From contig NZ_JAIVLL010000002.1 of assembly GCF_020524625.1 (NCBI RefSeq), positions 558,001-622,000 of the forward strand: DNA of 64,000 nucleotides. Direction: 5' to 3'. The DNA comes from Brevundimonas poindexterae (GTDB taxonomy: Bacteria > Pseudomonadota > Alphaproteobacteria > Caulobacterales > Caulobacteraceae). A program made the translations under genes and the position numbers. Below, piece by piece: positions 56,256 through 64,000 of this stretch (positions are counted from its first letter, which is position 1; every line of letters starts with the position of its first letter). The notes beneath the pieces were generated by a model. It did no database searches and had not been told where the DNA came from. It saw only the letters and a list, made by a program, of their open reading frames with translations.

Positions 56256-57035
56256 ATGTCCCACGCCCCTCGCCTGCCTCTGCTCGTGATCGCCGGCCTT
56301 GCCCTGGCCACCCCCGCCATGGCCCAGACGCCTCGCCCGGCGCAGGACCCGGCCCTGATCCGGCCTATGGTCCAGGAGGACGAAGTGCTGAAGGCCGCGA
56401 TCGCCTCGGACAGCCGCGCCGAGGCCGACCGTGCACGCGACGTCTATCGTCACCCGTATGAAAGCCTGACCTTCTGGGGCCTGCGTCCCGGCCTGACGGT
56501 CGTCGAGATCGAGCCCGGCCGGGCCGGCTGGTGGAGCGAGATCCTCCAGCCCTACGCCGAGGCCACGGGGGGCCGCTATGTGGCCGTGAACCGGCCGCTG
56601 GAGACCATGGGTGTCGCGTCCGGTGAGGCCGACTTTGTCCTGGTGGCGCGGGCCTTCCACAACTGGCATCGCGCCGGCCGTACCGACGCCTATATGGCCG
56701 CCTTCTTTGACGCGCTGGCCCCGGGCGGCATCCTCGCCGTCGAGCAGCACCGCGCCCCGGCCGGGTCGGACGTCGATCAGACCGCCGGCACCGGCTATGT
56801 GCCCGAATCCTACGTGATTTCCGCCGCCCTCAAGGCGGGCTTCGAACTGGAGGCCTCCAGCGACCTCAACGCCAATCCGGCGGATGATCGCCAGCACGCC
56901 TTCGGGGTCTGGACCCTGCCCCCCGTCCGCCGCAGCGAAGGCGATGGCCGGGTGCTGACCGAGGCCGAGCGTGCGGCCTATGACGCGATCGGCGAAAGCG
57001 ACCGGATGACCCTGCGCTTCCGCAAGCCGGAATGA
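56256..57035 (+). CDS. Exported methyltransferase-like protein (COG4798 type), paralogue 1
   Basis: A 259-residue protein with a Sec signal peptide (LPLLVIAGLALATPAMAQ). The mature part resembles class I SAM methyltransferases of the predicted type COG4798: YESLTFWGLRPGLTVVEIEPGRAGWWSEILQPYAE as a divergent motif I, ADFVLVARAFHNWH, and ALAPGGILAVEQHRAPAG. The usual Gly-rich E/DxGxGxG loop is not intact. SAM is not expected outside the cytoplasm, so its chemistry is unclear. It is followed at 114 bases by a paralogue of the same design with ends ESDRMTLRFRKPE versus ESDRMTLKFRKPE. Confidence 0.85.
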   Translation: MSHAPRLPLLVIAGLALATPAMAQTPRPAQDPALIRPMVQEDEVLKAAIASDSRAEADRARDVYRHPYESLTFWGLRPGLTVVEIEPGRAGWWSEILQPYAEATGGRYVAVNRPLETMGVASGEADFVLVARAFHNWHRAGRTDAYMAAFFDALAPGGILAVEQHRAPAGSDVDQTAGTGYVPESYVISAALKAGFELEASSDLNANPADDRQHAFGVWTLPPVRRSEGDGRVLTEAERAAYDAIGESDRMTLRFRKPE

Positions 57036-57149
57036 TTGCGCACGACGGCTTTGACCCTGCCTGCGAAGCTGGGTAAGCCGGTCAGGCCGTCGGCCCGCCC
57101 GGCGTCGCCCACCCGTGACCGCACCCGAGAAGTGTCCCTGGAACGCGAC

Positions 57150-58088
57150 ATGTCCGATCCGACCCCGCCCGTCCTCCGGCCTTCTGCCGACGGCCTGACC
57201 CGGCCATCGCGCCGCGGCTTGCTCGTGGGCGCCGGTCTGGCCGGTCTGGTTGCGGCCTGCGATCGCGGCAAGAAGGCCCCCGAACCGGCGCCCGAGACCC
57301 CGCCCGAGCCCGAAGGTCCGCCCGAGGGCAGCCTGGCCTGGGCCATCGCAGGCAACTGGCGCGGCGAGGAACGGGCGCGCGACGAATGGCGCCATCCGTT
57401 TGAAACCCTGCGCTTCTTTGATCTTCAGCCGAAGATGACCGTGGTCGAGTTCTGGCCCGGCAGCGGCTGGTACACCGAGATTCTGGCGCCCTATCTGGCT
57501 CGCAACGGCGGGAAATATATAGCGGTGAACTTCCAGGCGGGACTGGGCAACGACCCGGCCCAGGCCAAGATGGTCACGGCCTATGAGCAACGCTACCAGG
57601 CCAATCCGCGCCTGTACGGCGAGATCACCTATGCCGATTTCGGCCCGACCAGCGGCCCGGTGGCCGAAGCCAACTCGGCTGATCTGGTCCTGTTCATGAG
57701 CCGGCTGCACTCCTGGATGGCGGCGGGTATTGCCGAAAAAGCCTTTGCCGACGCCTTCTCCGTGCTGAAGCCCGGCGGAATTCTGGGCATCGAACAGCAC
57801 CGGCTGTCGCCCGAGAAGGATCAGGATCCGATCGCGGCCAGCGGCTATGTGCAGGAGGCCTATGTCCGCCAGCTGGCGGCCGAGGCCGGCTTCATCTTCG
57901 TGGCCTCGTCGGAAATCAACGCGAATGAAAGGGATGATCGCGATCATCCGTTCGGCGTCGACACCTTGGCGCCGGTCCGACTGACGGCCCCGCAGGGCGA
58001 GCCCCCCAACCCCGATTTCGACCGTACCGAATACGACGAGATCGGCGAGAGCGATCGCATGACGCTCAAATTCAGGAAACCCGAGTGA
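57150..58088 (+). CDS. Exported methyltransferase-like lipoprotein (COG4798 type), paralogue 2
   Basis: A 312-residue protein. The N-terminus RPSRRGLLVGAGLAGLVAAC combines a twin-arginine-type motif with a lipobox (LVAAC), so it may be exported folded through Tat and lipid-anchored. After a Pro/Glu-rich linker come FFDLQPKMTVVEFWPGSGWYTEILAPYLAR (motif I better preserved than in paralogue 1), ADLVLFMSRLHSWM and VLKPGGILGIEQHR. The ATG at 57150 starts MSDPTPPV; an upstream TTG frame start is less likely. Stop overlaps the next gene as GTGA. Function unknown. Confidence 0.83.
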   Translation: MSDPTPPVLRPSADGLTRPSRRGLLVGAGLAGLVAACDRGKKAPEPAPETPPEPEGPPEGSLAWAIAGNWRGEERARDEWRHPFETLRFFDLQPKMTVVEFWPGSGWYTEILAPYLARNGGKYIAVNFQAGLGNDPAQAKMVTAYEQRYQANPRLYGEITYADFGPTSGPVAEANSADLVLFMSRLHSWMAAGIAEKAFADAFSVLKPGGILGIEQHRLSPEKDQDPIAASGYVQEAYVRQLAAEAGFIFVASSEINANERDDRDHPFGVDTLAPVRLTAPQGEPPNPDFDRTEYDEIGESDRMTLKFRKPE

Positions 58089-59200
58089 ATCGAGTCGCTG
58101 CCTATGCTGCCAATGCCCCGCTGATGGGCGTGCCCGGGGCCTCGGCCCCGCCGCATGGCGAGGGTGAGTGGTTCCGGGGTGCCGGCGGCCTTCGGCTGCG
58201 GGCCGCCTTCTGGACGCCGTCCAGTCTGGTCGCGGCCAAACCCCGCGGCACGGTCGTGCTCAGCCCCGGCCGCACCGAGCCGATCGAGAAGTATTTCGAG
58301 GTCATCGGCAACATCCTGGCGCGCGGCTTTTGCGTGCTGGCCCACGACTGGCGCGGTCAGGGCCTGTCGGCGCGCCTGCTGCCGGACCGGCTGAAGGGGC
58401 ATGCCCGCGCGGTCGAGGAGTTCCTCGACGACTATGCCCGCCTGCTCGACGCCTTTGAGGCGCGGGCGCCCAAGCCCTGGATCATGGTCGGCCATTCCAT
58501 GGGCGGCGCCCTCAATCTGATGAGCCTCGAACTGGGCGAGAGCCGGTTCTCGGGGGCGGTGCTCAGCGCCCCCATGCTCAAGATCAAGACCGGCAAGCGG
58601 TCGATGTGGTCGGTCAAGCTGGCGGTGCGCTGGAACCTGCGCCACGGCAAGGCCGGCGACTATGTGCTGGACGATCCGGACGATCCCTTCGAGCACACCT
58701 TCGAGAAGGACGCCCTGACCTCGGACGAGACCCGGTACGAGCTGTGGCGCCAGCAACTTTACGCCTGCCCGCACCTGGCGGTCGGGGGACCGACCTGGGG
58801 CTGGCTGGGCTTTGCGCTGGATCTGGGTGAGCGAGCCCTCAAGCCCAAGGCCCTGAAGTCCGTGCGGATTCCGGTGGCCATCGTCCAGCCGGGCGAGGAC
58901 GACCGGGTCTGGAAGCAGACCAACCGCTGGGCCTCCAAGCGCCTCGGACGGGGCCGCTATGTCGAGGTCCCGGGCGCGAAGCACGAAGTGCTGATGGAGA
59001 CCGACCCCCTGCGCGCCGTCTTCCTCGAGGAGTTCGACGCCATGGCCGACTATGTGTCGCCGCAGCAGGACCTGTCGCCCGTCGCACAGACCGGGACGGA
59101 GACCGCTCCTGTGGTCACGACCGCGCCGGTGGAAGACCCGCTGGCCGTGCCGGACGCCCCCGATCTGGCGCCGACCGGCACCGAGCCGCGCTCCAGCTAG
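58085..59200 (+). CDS. Alpha/beta hydrolase, lysophospholipase-like
   Basis: A 371-residue hydrolase starting with GTG at 58085 in a GTGA overlap with the methyltransferase-like gene. GTVVLSPGRTEPIEKYFEVIGNILARGFCVLAHDWRGQGLS and IMVGHSMGGALNLMSLELGE (nucleophile Ser) match PldB-type monoacylglycerol or lysophospholipid hydrolases, and VPGAKHEVLMETDPLR gives the terminal His. No signal peptide. The C-terminal 40 residues are a Pro/Thr-rich tail. Stop shares CTAG 59197-59200 with the convergent gene. Confidence 0.9.
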   Translation: MNRVAAYAANAPLMGVPGASAPPHGEGEWFRGAGGLRLRAAFWTPSSLVAAKPRGTVVLSPGRTEPIEKYFEVIGNILARGFCVLAHDWRGQGLSARLLPDRLKGHARAVEEFLDDYARLLDAFEARAPKPWIMVGHSMGGALNLMSLELGESRFSGAVLSAPMLKIKTGKRSMWSVKLAVRWNLRHGKAGDYVLDDPDDPFEHTFEKDALTSDETRYELWRQQLYACPHLAVGGPTWGWLGFALDLGERALKPKALKSVRIPVAIVQPGEDDRVWKQTNRWASKRLGRGRYVEVPGAKHEVLMETDPLRAVFLEEFDAMADYVSPQQDLSPVAQTGTETAPVVTTAPVEDPLAVPDAPDLAPTGTEPRSS

Positions 59201-60336
59201 AGCGCCGCGTACAGGGCGTCGATCAGGGCCGTGGCGCGGGGATCCCCGATCAGGTGCGGCGACTGGCGCGTCATGACATAGGCCGCCGTCACACCGTTTT
59301 CGGGATCGGCCAGTGCACATGACCCGCCCCAGCCGCAATGGCCGACGGTGTCCGGGTTGGGACCGAAGATGCCCAGCCCCTGATTGCGCGTGAAGCCCGC
59401 CGCCCAGGACATGTCGAACGGCAACACACGATCCGGGCCGGAGATGCGTTCGCGCGTCATGGCCGCGCGGGTCGCCCCGGACAGCGTCTTGCCCGCGACA
59501 CCTTCAGGCAGGGCCAGCGCCAGCATCCGCGCCAGCGCGTCAGCGGTCGCGTGGATGTTGGCCGAGGGGATCTCCATCCGGCGCCAGTCGGCCGAGCCCC
59601 GCCCGGCGGGCGCCGAGCCCTTGTCGAGAAAGGCCGCCGTCTTGATGGCGTCGATCGGCCCGAGGTCGGGGGCCGAGGTGGGCTTCTTCATCTGCGCCAC
59701 GCGGCCGTGCTCGGCATCCGGCAGGCCCAGCCACAGGTCGAGGTCGGCCGGATCGGCAAAGTCCGCCTTGAGCGCCTGGCCCATTCTGCGGCCGTCAGCG
59801 CGGCGGAAGATCTCGCCGGCCAGATAGCCGATGGTGATGGGGTGATAGCCCGAGGCCGTGCCCGGGTCCCACAGGGGCGCCTGTTGGCACAGGGCCTCCA
59901 GCACCTTTTCCGGCTCGAACCAGACGGTCGGGTCGATGGCGGGCGAGAAGCCGGACAGGCCCGCCTGATGGCTCATCAGCTGTCCGAGGGTGATGGCGGA
60001 CTTGCCCGCCTGACCGAAGTCGGGCCAGACCTCGGCGACCGGCGCGTCATAGTCCAGCAGGCCACGCTCGACGGCCCAGCCGATCATCAGCGCCATGACG
60101 GCCTTGCCGGTCGAGAACACGGGGACGAGGGTGTCGTCGGCAAAGCGGCGGCTGCGGGCCGTATCGGCATGGCCGGCCCACAGATCCAGCAGGACCTCTC
60201 CCCCCTGACAGACGGTGAACCGGGCGCCGATTTCGTCGAGGCCCTCGGGTCCGTCGGTGAAGTTGCGCCGGAAGGCGGCCTTCACCCCGTCAAAGCGGGC
60301 GGGGCAGGTGCCGTGGATGTCAGGAGCGTCGGTCAT
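59197..60336 (-). CDS. Beta-lactamase-fold serine hydrolase (class C-related esterase type)
   Basis: A 379-residue serine beta-lactamase-related hydrolase. The SxxK motif is PVFSTGKAVMALM; the second motif region is SGYHPITIGYLAGEIFRR; the third region is HCGWGGSCALADPE. It lacks a signal peptide and resembles EstB-type esterases and LACTB-like proteins, so an esterase or amidase is more likely than antibiotic hydrolysis. Its stop overlaps the preceding convergent gene and its start is close to the flavoprotein stop with an ATGA overlap (60333-60336). Confidence 0.88.
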   Translation of the reverse strand: MTDAPDIHGTCPARFDGVKAAFRRNFTDGPEGLDEIGARFTVCQGGEVLLDLWAGHADTARSRRFADDTLVPVFSTGKAVMALMIGWAVERGLLDYDAPVAEVWPDFGQAGKSAITLGQLMSHQAGLSGFSPAIDPTVWFEPEKVLEALCQQAPLWDPGTASGYHPITIGYLAGEIFRRADGRRMGQALKADFADPADLDLWLGLPDAEHGRVAQMKKPTSAPDLGPIDAIKTAAFLDKGSAPAGRGSADWRRMEIPSANIHATADALARMLALALPEGVAGKTLSGATRAAMTRERISGPDRVLPFDMSWAAGFTRNQGLGIFGPNPDTVGHCGWGGSCALADPENGVTAAYVMTRQSPHLIGDPRATALIDALYAAL

Positions 60337-61592
60337 GGTGCCTCCCTAGCGGGCGCGGCCCCGGCGATCCAGCCCAGCACGCCGTCGGCGGCGACCACAC
60401 CCGAGGCCATGACGGCCTGTAGCAGATAGCCGCCGGTCGGGGCCTCCCAGTCCAGCAACTCGCCCGCGACGAACAGGCCGGGATGGCCGTCGACCATCAG
60501 CGTCGGGGTGAGGGCTGCCGGATCGATCCCGCCGGCGCTGGAAATCGCCCGCTCCAGTCCCTGCAGCCCGGTGACGGTCAGGGGGACGGACTTGATCCGG
60601 TCCGCGAGGGTCCGGTCGTCGGTGTCCGGCGGCAGGGGCGGCGCCTCGCGCAGCAGCCCGGCCTCGACCGGCCTGAGCCTTGCGGCCCGGCGCAGGCGGT
60701 TGGCCCGCGACTGGCTGGACGGCACCCGCGCCAGACGGGCCGCGAGGCTTTCGACCGTCTCCGAGGGCCGAACATCGATGTGGAGCGTGGCGCGACCGTC
60801 CCGGTCCAGCGCCCGGCGAAGATCCGGGCCCAGCGCATAGACGGCGCCGCCCTCAAGCCCCCCTCGCGTCACCATGGCCTCGCCTAGAACCGTGCGGTCC
60901 CCGACCGTGAGCGCAATGGCCTTGAGGGGCTGACCGGCATGGCGGGCGGCGAAATCCGGCGACCACGCCACCACCGTCCCCACATTGGCGGGACTGAACG
61001 GGCGGGTGGCGATGCCCTGTCCGGCCAGCAAGTCCAGCGCCTGGCCGTCAGAGCCCAGCCGGGGCCAGCTGGCGCCGCCGGTGGCGACGATCACGGCCCG
61101 GGCGGGCACGGGTCGACGCCCGGCCTCGCCCTCGAACACCGGCTGACCGGCCTCGAAGCCGGCCCAGCGCGAGCCGGTGTGAAGCGACACGCCCTGATCC
61201 CGCAGGCGCTGCAACCAGGTCCTGAGCAGGGGCGACGCCTTCATGGCCCGGGGAAAGACACGACCGCTGGAGCCGATGAAGGTCCCGGCGCCCAGACCGT
61301 CGGCCCAGTCGCGCAAGGCTTGCGGATCGAAACGGCCCAGCCAGTCCATCACCTGGGAGGCCCGGTCGCCGTAGCGGGCGGGGAACCGGTCCAGCGGCTC
61401 GCTGTGGGTCAGATTGAGGCCGCCACGCCCCGCCATCAGGAATTTGCGCGCCGGCGAGGGCATGCGCTCATGGACCTCAACCGCCAGACCCGCCGCCGAC
61501 AGGCGTTCGGCCGCCATCAGGCCGGCCGGGCCCGCGCCGATGACGACGACGGGACCGGCGGGGTCAGGCTGGAAGGGCGGCGGTGCGGTCAT
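60333..61592 (-). CDS. TIGR03862/HI0933-like flavoprotein
   Basis: A 419-residue FAD protein. VVVIGAGPAGLMAAERLSAAGLAVEVHERMPSPARKFLMAGRGGLNLTHSE is the dinucleotide-binding start with the KFLMAGRGGLN motif of HI0933-like flavoproteins; VIVATGGASWPRLGSDG and LFVAGELLDWEAPTGGYLLQAVMASG are the other conserved parts. The family is of unclear physiological role. The start ATG is at 61592; the longer frame upstream runs through repeat DNA and is not coding. It overlaps the serine hydrolase by ATGA. Confidence 0.9.
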   Translation of the reverse strand: MTAPPPFQPDPAGPVVVIGAGPAGLMAAERLSAAGLAVEVHERMPSPARKFLMAGRGGLNLTHSEPLDRFPARYGDRASQVMDWLGRFDPQALRDWADGLGAGTFIGSSGRVFPRAMKASPLLRTWLQRLRDQGVSLHTGSRWAGFEAGQPVFEGEAGRRPVPARAVIVATGGASWPRLGSDGQALDLLAGQGIATRPFSPANVGTVVAWSPDFAARHAGQPLKAIALTVGDRTVLGEAMVTRGGLEGGAVYALGPDLRRALDRDGRATLHIDVRPSETVESLAARLARVPSSQSRANRLRRAARLRPVEAGLLREAPPLPPDTDDRTLADRIKSVPLTVTGLQGLERAISSAGGIDPAALTPTLMVDGHPGLFVAGELLDWEAPTGGYLLQAVMASGVVAADGVLGWIAGAAPAREAP

Positions 61593-61637
61593 GGCGTGGT
61601 GTCTAGAGCAACCGTCCGGGTCGGGCGAGAATACACC

Positions 61638-61674
61638 GTCTGAATAGTCTGAATGGTCTGAAGGGGTCTGAAAT
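61638..61674. repeat. Tandem GTCTGAATR repeat
   Basis: Four near-copies of GTCTGAA start at 61638, 61647, 61656 and 61666, spaced 9, 9 and 10 bases. They directly precede the family A palindrome. A related GAAGAGACCGAAGAGTC texture at bases 14-30 is different and not counted. Confidence 0.7.
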
Positions 61675-61828
61675 CCATTCCTCCCCCATCGGGGGAGGGG
61701 AACCATCCGAAGGATGGTGGAGGGGGCGGACGTCATCAGAGGCACGGGCCCTTCACGCGAGGCAGCTCTGCCCCCACCACCCCGGCGCAGAGCGCCGCGG
61801 TCCCCCTCCCCCGGTGGGGGAGGAATGG
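61675..61828. repeat. Palindromic intergenic repeat, family A copy 2
   Basis: A 154-base element with perfect 13-base ends CCATTCCTCCCCC (61675-61687) and GGGGGAGGAATGG (61816-61828). Inner segments GGTGGAGGGGGCGG and GCCCCCACCACCCC mirror the copy at 36645-36783. It lies downstream of nothing on its plus side and upstream of the flavoprotein. Confidence 0.85.
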
Positions 61829-62063
61829 TCGCGGATGCGCGGAAGCGCCCGTCCGTGGTGGCGGCGGGTTGGAGGGCAGGCGGAGCGCCGGGCCTTCGCC
61901 CGGAGTGACTAGAGTTTACCGTTTCGACGAAGGCGACGGGACCCGGGGAGGTTTGCACAGGACGGGAGTGGGGCGAGGAAGTCGGCTCGGGAAACGGGCG
62001 GGGTGTTGAAAGGATGGGGGAATTTCGGGGGCAGCGATCATAGCTGAGGCGTTCGACCCAGCG
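61829..62063. other. Non-coding stretch with one small hairpin
   Basis: No credible gene. CCGGGC (61888-61893) and GCCCGG (61898-61903) form a small hairpin with a CTTC loop. Otherwise nothing stands out; the sequence is GC-rich spacer between two repeat elements. Confidence 0.6.
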
Positions 62064-62236
62064 TCCCTTCTCCCCTTGCGGGAGAAGGTGGCAGGCGAAG
62101 CCTGACGGATGAGGGGTCTCTCAGTCGGGTGAAGAGGAGTCCGCTTCAGTCGGCTGGATGGCCTTCTGATCTCGGCGCGACCCCTCATCCGCCCCCTTCT
62201 CAGGGGGCACCTTCTCCCACAAGGGAAGAAGGACGG
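62064..62236. repeat. Palindromic intergenic repeat, family B
   Basis: Left arm from 62064: CCCTTCTCCCCTTGCGGGAG, AAGGTG and later GATGAGGGGT to 62117. Right arm from 62180: ACCCCTCATCC, GCACCTTCTCCCACAAGGG to 62232. The arms are imperfect inverted copies around a 60-base centre. Different in sequence from family A but similar in build. It ends 16 bases before the stop of the next minus-strand gene. Confidence 0.75.
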
Positions 62237-62251
62237 ACAATACCGTTGACC

Positions 62252-62785
62252 TCAGTCCTCGGGGGACGGCTCGCTGTCCGGCTCGATCTCGACCGTATCC
62301 ATGGCCTGGCCGAGGGCGTAGTCGGCCATCAGGCCATAGGTGGCCTGGTGCTCGGGGTCGTCGCTGGCCCAGGCGCCATTGGCCATCATGCCGTTGCCGA
62401 CGGCGACCGCCTCGGCAATGCCCATGCCGCCGGCCAGATCAGCCTCGGCTAGCGCTTCGGCGACCACGGCCTCGACGTCGACCTCGGCAAGGGCGTCGGC
62501 GACGATATCCGGGATGGCGACCGCGACCGACTGGGTGAAGGCGGCCACGTCCGGCTGGTATTCGGACCACAGCGCCATGATGGCGGCTTCCTTCTGGTCC
62601 TCGCTCAGGGTCTCGCCGTCGCCAATGGCCTCGGCCCGCTCGGCGAATTCGTCCATGCGGCTCTCGAACGCCTCGGCGGCCGCATCGAGAGCGGCCTCGG
62701 CAGCGTCGGGATCAGAGGACTGGGCAAAGGCGGCCGAAACCGGCAGCAGGGCCAGGGCGGCGGCGAGGGACAGGGCGCGGATCAT
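62252..62785 (-). CDS. Exported Ala/Glu-rich helical protein, paralogue A
   Basis: A 177-residue protein with a signal peptide (MIRALSLAAALALLPVSAAFAQ). The mature protein is mostly predicted helix rich in Ala, Glu and Asp (AAEAALDAAAEAFESRMDEFAERAEAIGD), a central GxG-containing region (DLAGGMGIAEAVAVGNGMMANG), and an acidic tail. Part of it aligns by eye with the next gene: FESRMDEF...TLSEDQKEAAIMALWSEYQPDVAAFTQSV. A GGAGATCG site precedes the start. No named domain; periplasmic location inferred. Confidence 0.7.
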   Translation of the reverse strand: MIRALSLAAALALLPVSAAFAQSSDPDAAEAALDAAAEAFESRMDEFAERAEAIGDGETLSEDQKEAAIMALWSEYQPDVAAFTQSVAVAIPDIVADALAEVDVEAVVAEALAEADLAGGMGIAEAVAVGNGMMANGAWASDDPEHQATYGLMADYALGQAMDTVEIEPDSEPSPED

Positions 62786-62818
62786 GGTCGATCTCCCGGA
62801 AGGAACGGAGGGAGGGGG

Positions 62819-63265
62819 TTATTCCCCCTCGCCTCCCATTTCGGCGGCGATTTCGCCGGACAGCAGGCCCTGGATCAGCATGTTGGAGAACATACCCTCG
62901 ATCATGGCGGCGGCCGTTTCGGCGTCCTCGGCGGTGCCGCCCTCGTCGAGGGTCTGCTGGCGAACAAAGCCGGTCAGCAGGGAGACGAAGGTGTCGATCT
63001 CGGGTTGTTTGCGGTCGATGGCGGCCTGCATGCGGGCCTGACGGTCCTCTTCGCTGAGGCTGCTGTCGGCACGGATCGTCTCGACCTCGGCCACCAGGGC
63101 TTCGAGCGTGACTTCAAAGGCCTCTGCCGCGGCCTCGACATCGGCCTCGGTGATGGGGTCCTGGGCGACGACGGCAGCGGCAACCGGCGCGGCCGAGGCC
63201 GGCAGGGCAAAGGCCGAAAGCGCGAGGGCGGAGACGGCAACGGCAGACAGGATCAGGCGACGCAT
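62819..63265 (-). CDS. Exported Ala/Glu-rich helical protein, paralogue B
   Basis: A 148-residue protein from the ATG at 63265, with signal peptide MRRLILSAVAVSALALSAFALPASA. The mature part contains AAEAFEVTLEALVAEVETIRADSSLSEEDRQARMQAAIDRKQPEIDTFVSLL, similar in layout to the downstream gene, and an acidic C-terminus. The two lie 34 bases apart and probably form one transcript. The frame extends upstream to 63316 but the signal peptide starts at 63265. Function unknown. Confidence 0.7.
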   Translation of the reverse strand: MRRLILSAVAVSALALSAFALPASAAPVAAAVVAQDPITEADVEAAAEAFEVTLEALVAEVETIRADSSLSEEDRQARMQAAIDRKQPEIDTFVSLLTGFVRQQTLDEGGTAEDAETAAAMIEGMFSNMLIQGLLSGEIAAEMGGEGE

Positions 63266-63361
63266 GGGGAGAGCCTCTGGGCTTGAAAGAAGGTCGCCCA
63301 AACCTCTGCCCAACACCGCGCGCCTTCAAGTGAAATCGCGGTAAGGCTGCGCGCCGTCTCG

Positions 63362-63398
63362 ATTCCGGCCTGGTTCAGACCGTAATTGAGGCCGGAAT
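63362..63398 (-). terminator. Hairpin after argG
   Basis: ATTCCGGCCT (63362-63371) and AGGCCGGAAT (63389-63398) form a perfect 10-bp stem with a 17-base loop immediately after the argG stop. There is no T run on the minus strand, so it may end transcription weakly or protect the 3' end. Confidence 0.45.
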
Positions 63399-64000
63399 TC
63401 AGGCCCCGCCGGTCCGGCGATTGCGGCGCTCCAGCACCCGCAGGCGCAGGGCATTCAGCTTGATGAAGCCCGCCGCGTCGCGGTGATCATAGGCCTGGAC
63501 GCCCTCCTCGAAGGTGACCAGATCCTGATCGTACAGGCTGAACGGGCTCTCGCGGCCGATGACCGTGGCATTGCCCTTGTAGAGCTTGACCCGGACGGTG
63601 CCGGTGACCTGTTCCTGGCTCTTGTCGATGGCGGCCTGCAGCATCTCGCGCTCCGGGGCGAACCAGAAGCCGTTGTAGATCATCTGGGCGTAGCGGACCG
63701 CCAGTTCGTCCTTGAGGTGCATGGCGCCGCGATCCAGGGTGATCGACTCCATACCCCGGTGGGCGGCCAGCAGGATGGTGCCGCCCGGCGTCTCATAGAT
63801 GCCGCGCGACTTCATGCCGACGAACCGGCCCTCGACCAGATCCAGACGGCCGATGCCGTTGTCCCGGCCCAGATCGTTCAGCCGGGCCAGCAGGGTGGCG
63901 GGCGACAGGGCCTCGCCGTCGATCGAGACCGCATCGCCGCGCTCGAAGCCGATCGTGATGACGGTCGGCTGATCGGGGGCATCCTCGGGCGAGATGGTGC
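63399..64000 (-). CDS. argG: Argininosuccinate synthase, C-terminal part (truncated by window edge)
   Basis: The last about 200 residues of argininosuccinate synthase, which joins citrulline and aspartate with ATP in arginine synthesis. Visible landmarks are [44 protein letters not shown], then [33 protein letters not shown] and [17 protein letters not shown]. The reading frame is open to base 64000; the N-terminal ATP-binding half lies outside the window. The end RNRRTGGA is a variable tail. Confidence 0.95.
   Translation of the reverse strand, partial: TISPEDAPDQPTVITIGFERGDAVSIDGEALSPATLLARLNDLGRDNGIGRLDLVEGRFVGMKSRGIYETPGGTILLAAHRGMESITLDRGAMHLKDELAVRYAQMIYNGFWFAPEREMLQAAIDKSQEQVTGTVRVKLYKGNATVIGRESPFSLYDQDLVTFEEGVQAYDHRDAAGFIKLNALRLRVLERRNRRTGGA

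Noticed and set aside
59197..60336. AmpC beta-lactamase partner of ampG
   Set aside because: No signal peptide and no clear YxN or KTG motifs; it fits the esterase-like beta-lactamase-related group better and is 15 kb from ampG.
60333..61958. 541-residue version of the flavoprotein
   Set aside because: The extra 122 codons run through the tandem repeat and the family A palindrome; the dinucleotide-binding domain starts right after the ATG at 61592.

Overview
The window is GC-rich (roughly two thirds G+C by eye), densely coded chromosomal DNA from an alphaproteobacterium, most likely a Caulobacterales member close to Brevundimonas. Supporting signs are a 2-oxoglutarate dehydrogenase operon with a two-lipoyl OdhB, a large TonB-dependent receptor beside an MFS carrier, GAAC-N7-GAAC LexA-type operator architecture, a gene pair that fits 2,3-diaminoglucose lipid A synthesis, and short palindromic intergenic repeats of the kind common in this order. 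No rRNA, tRNA, CRISPR, insertion sequence, phage or plasmid gene was recognised; this looks like core chromosome with several accessory gene pairs. The assignment rests on gene content only.

Layout. 1-3.8 kb: glutaryl-CoA dehydrogenase, a DUF6356 protein, a CaiB/BaiF CoA-transferase whose N-terminus contains an intergenic repeat, and two small DUF2007-like membrane proteins. 3.8-12.3 kb: a minus-strand TCA-cycle block sucC, three secreted paralogues of unknown function, sucD, sucA and odhB. 12.4-18 kb: MFS carrier, TonB receptor, divergent TetR regulator and a MarR regulator with a histone-H1-like tail. 18-22 kb: ftsY-ispZ divergent from nadE and a PhnA-like gene. 22-26 kb: a hydrolase, gmhB and a probable gnnB-gnnA pair (envelope sugars). 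26-31 kb: membrane protein, DNA-3-methyladenine glycosylase, MaoC hydratase and Thr/Ser dehydratase operon, then glpK coupled to an aminoglycoside-phosphotransferase-like kinase.

31-39.9 kb: an exported CHAT (caspase-like) protein paired with a small PPC-like exported protein, a DUF1223 protein, two tandem S9 peptidases separated by a palindromic repeat, and a potassium-channel-like protein with a C-terminal zinc ribbon. 39.9-53.6 kb: dapF, maeB (malic enzyme-PTA fusion), ampG, a hybrid histidine kinase, comM with an upstream LexA-type box, an M1 peptidase lacking a GAMEN motif, gshB, yraN, rsmI, hemW and rdgB. 53.6-64 kb: a 38-residue membrane peptide, a DUF2975/HTH pair, an Smr protein, an hsp20 gene preceded by a ROSE-like RNA thermometer candidate, two exported methyltransferase-like paralogues, a lysophospholipase-like hydrolase, a serine hydrolase, a flavoprotein, a 660-base intergenic region with several repeats, two exported helical paralogues and the 3' part of argG.

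Genes are tightly packed. Many co-directional pairs overlap by ATGA, GTGA or TTGA, and four of nine convergent pairs share one CTAG as both stop codons. The most interesting candidates are the three exported paralogues inside sucCD, the CHAT/PPC pair, the exported methyltransferase-like pair, the ROSE-like leader, the LexA box at comM and the repeat captured in the CoA-transferase reading frame.
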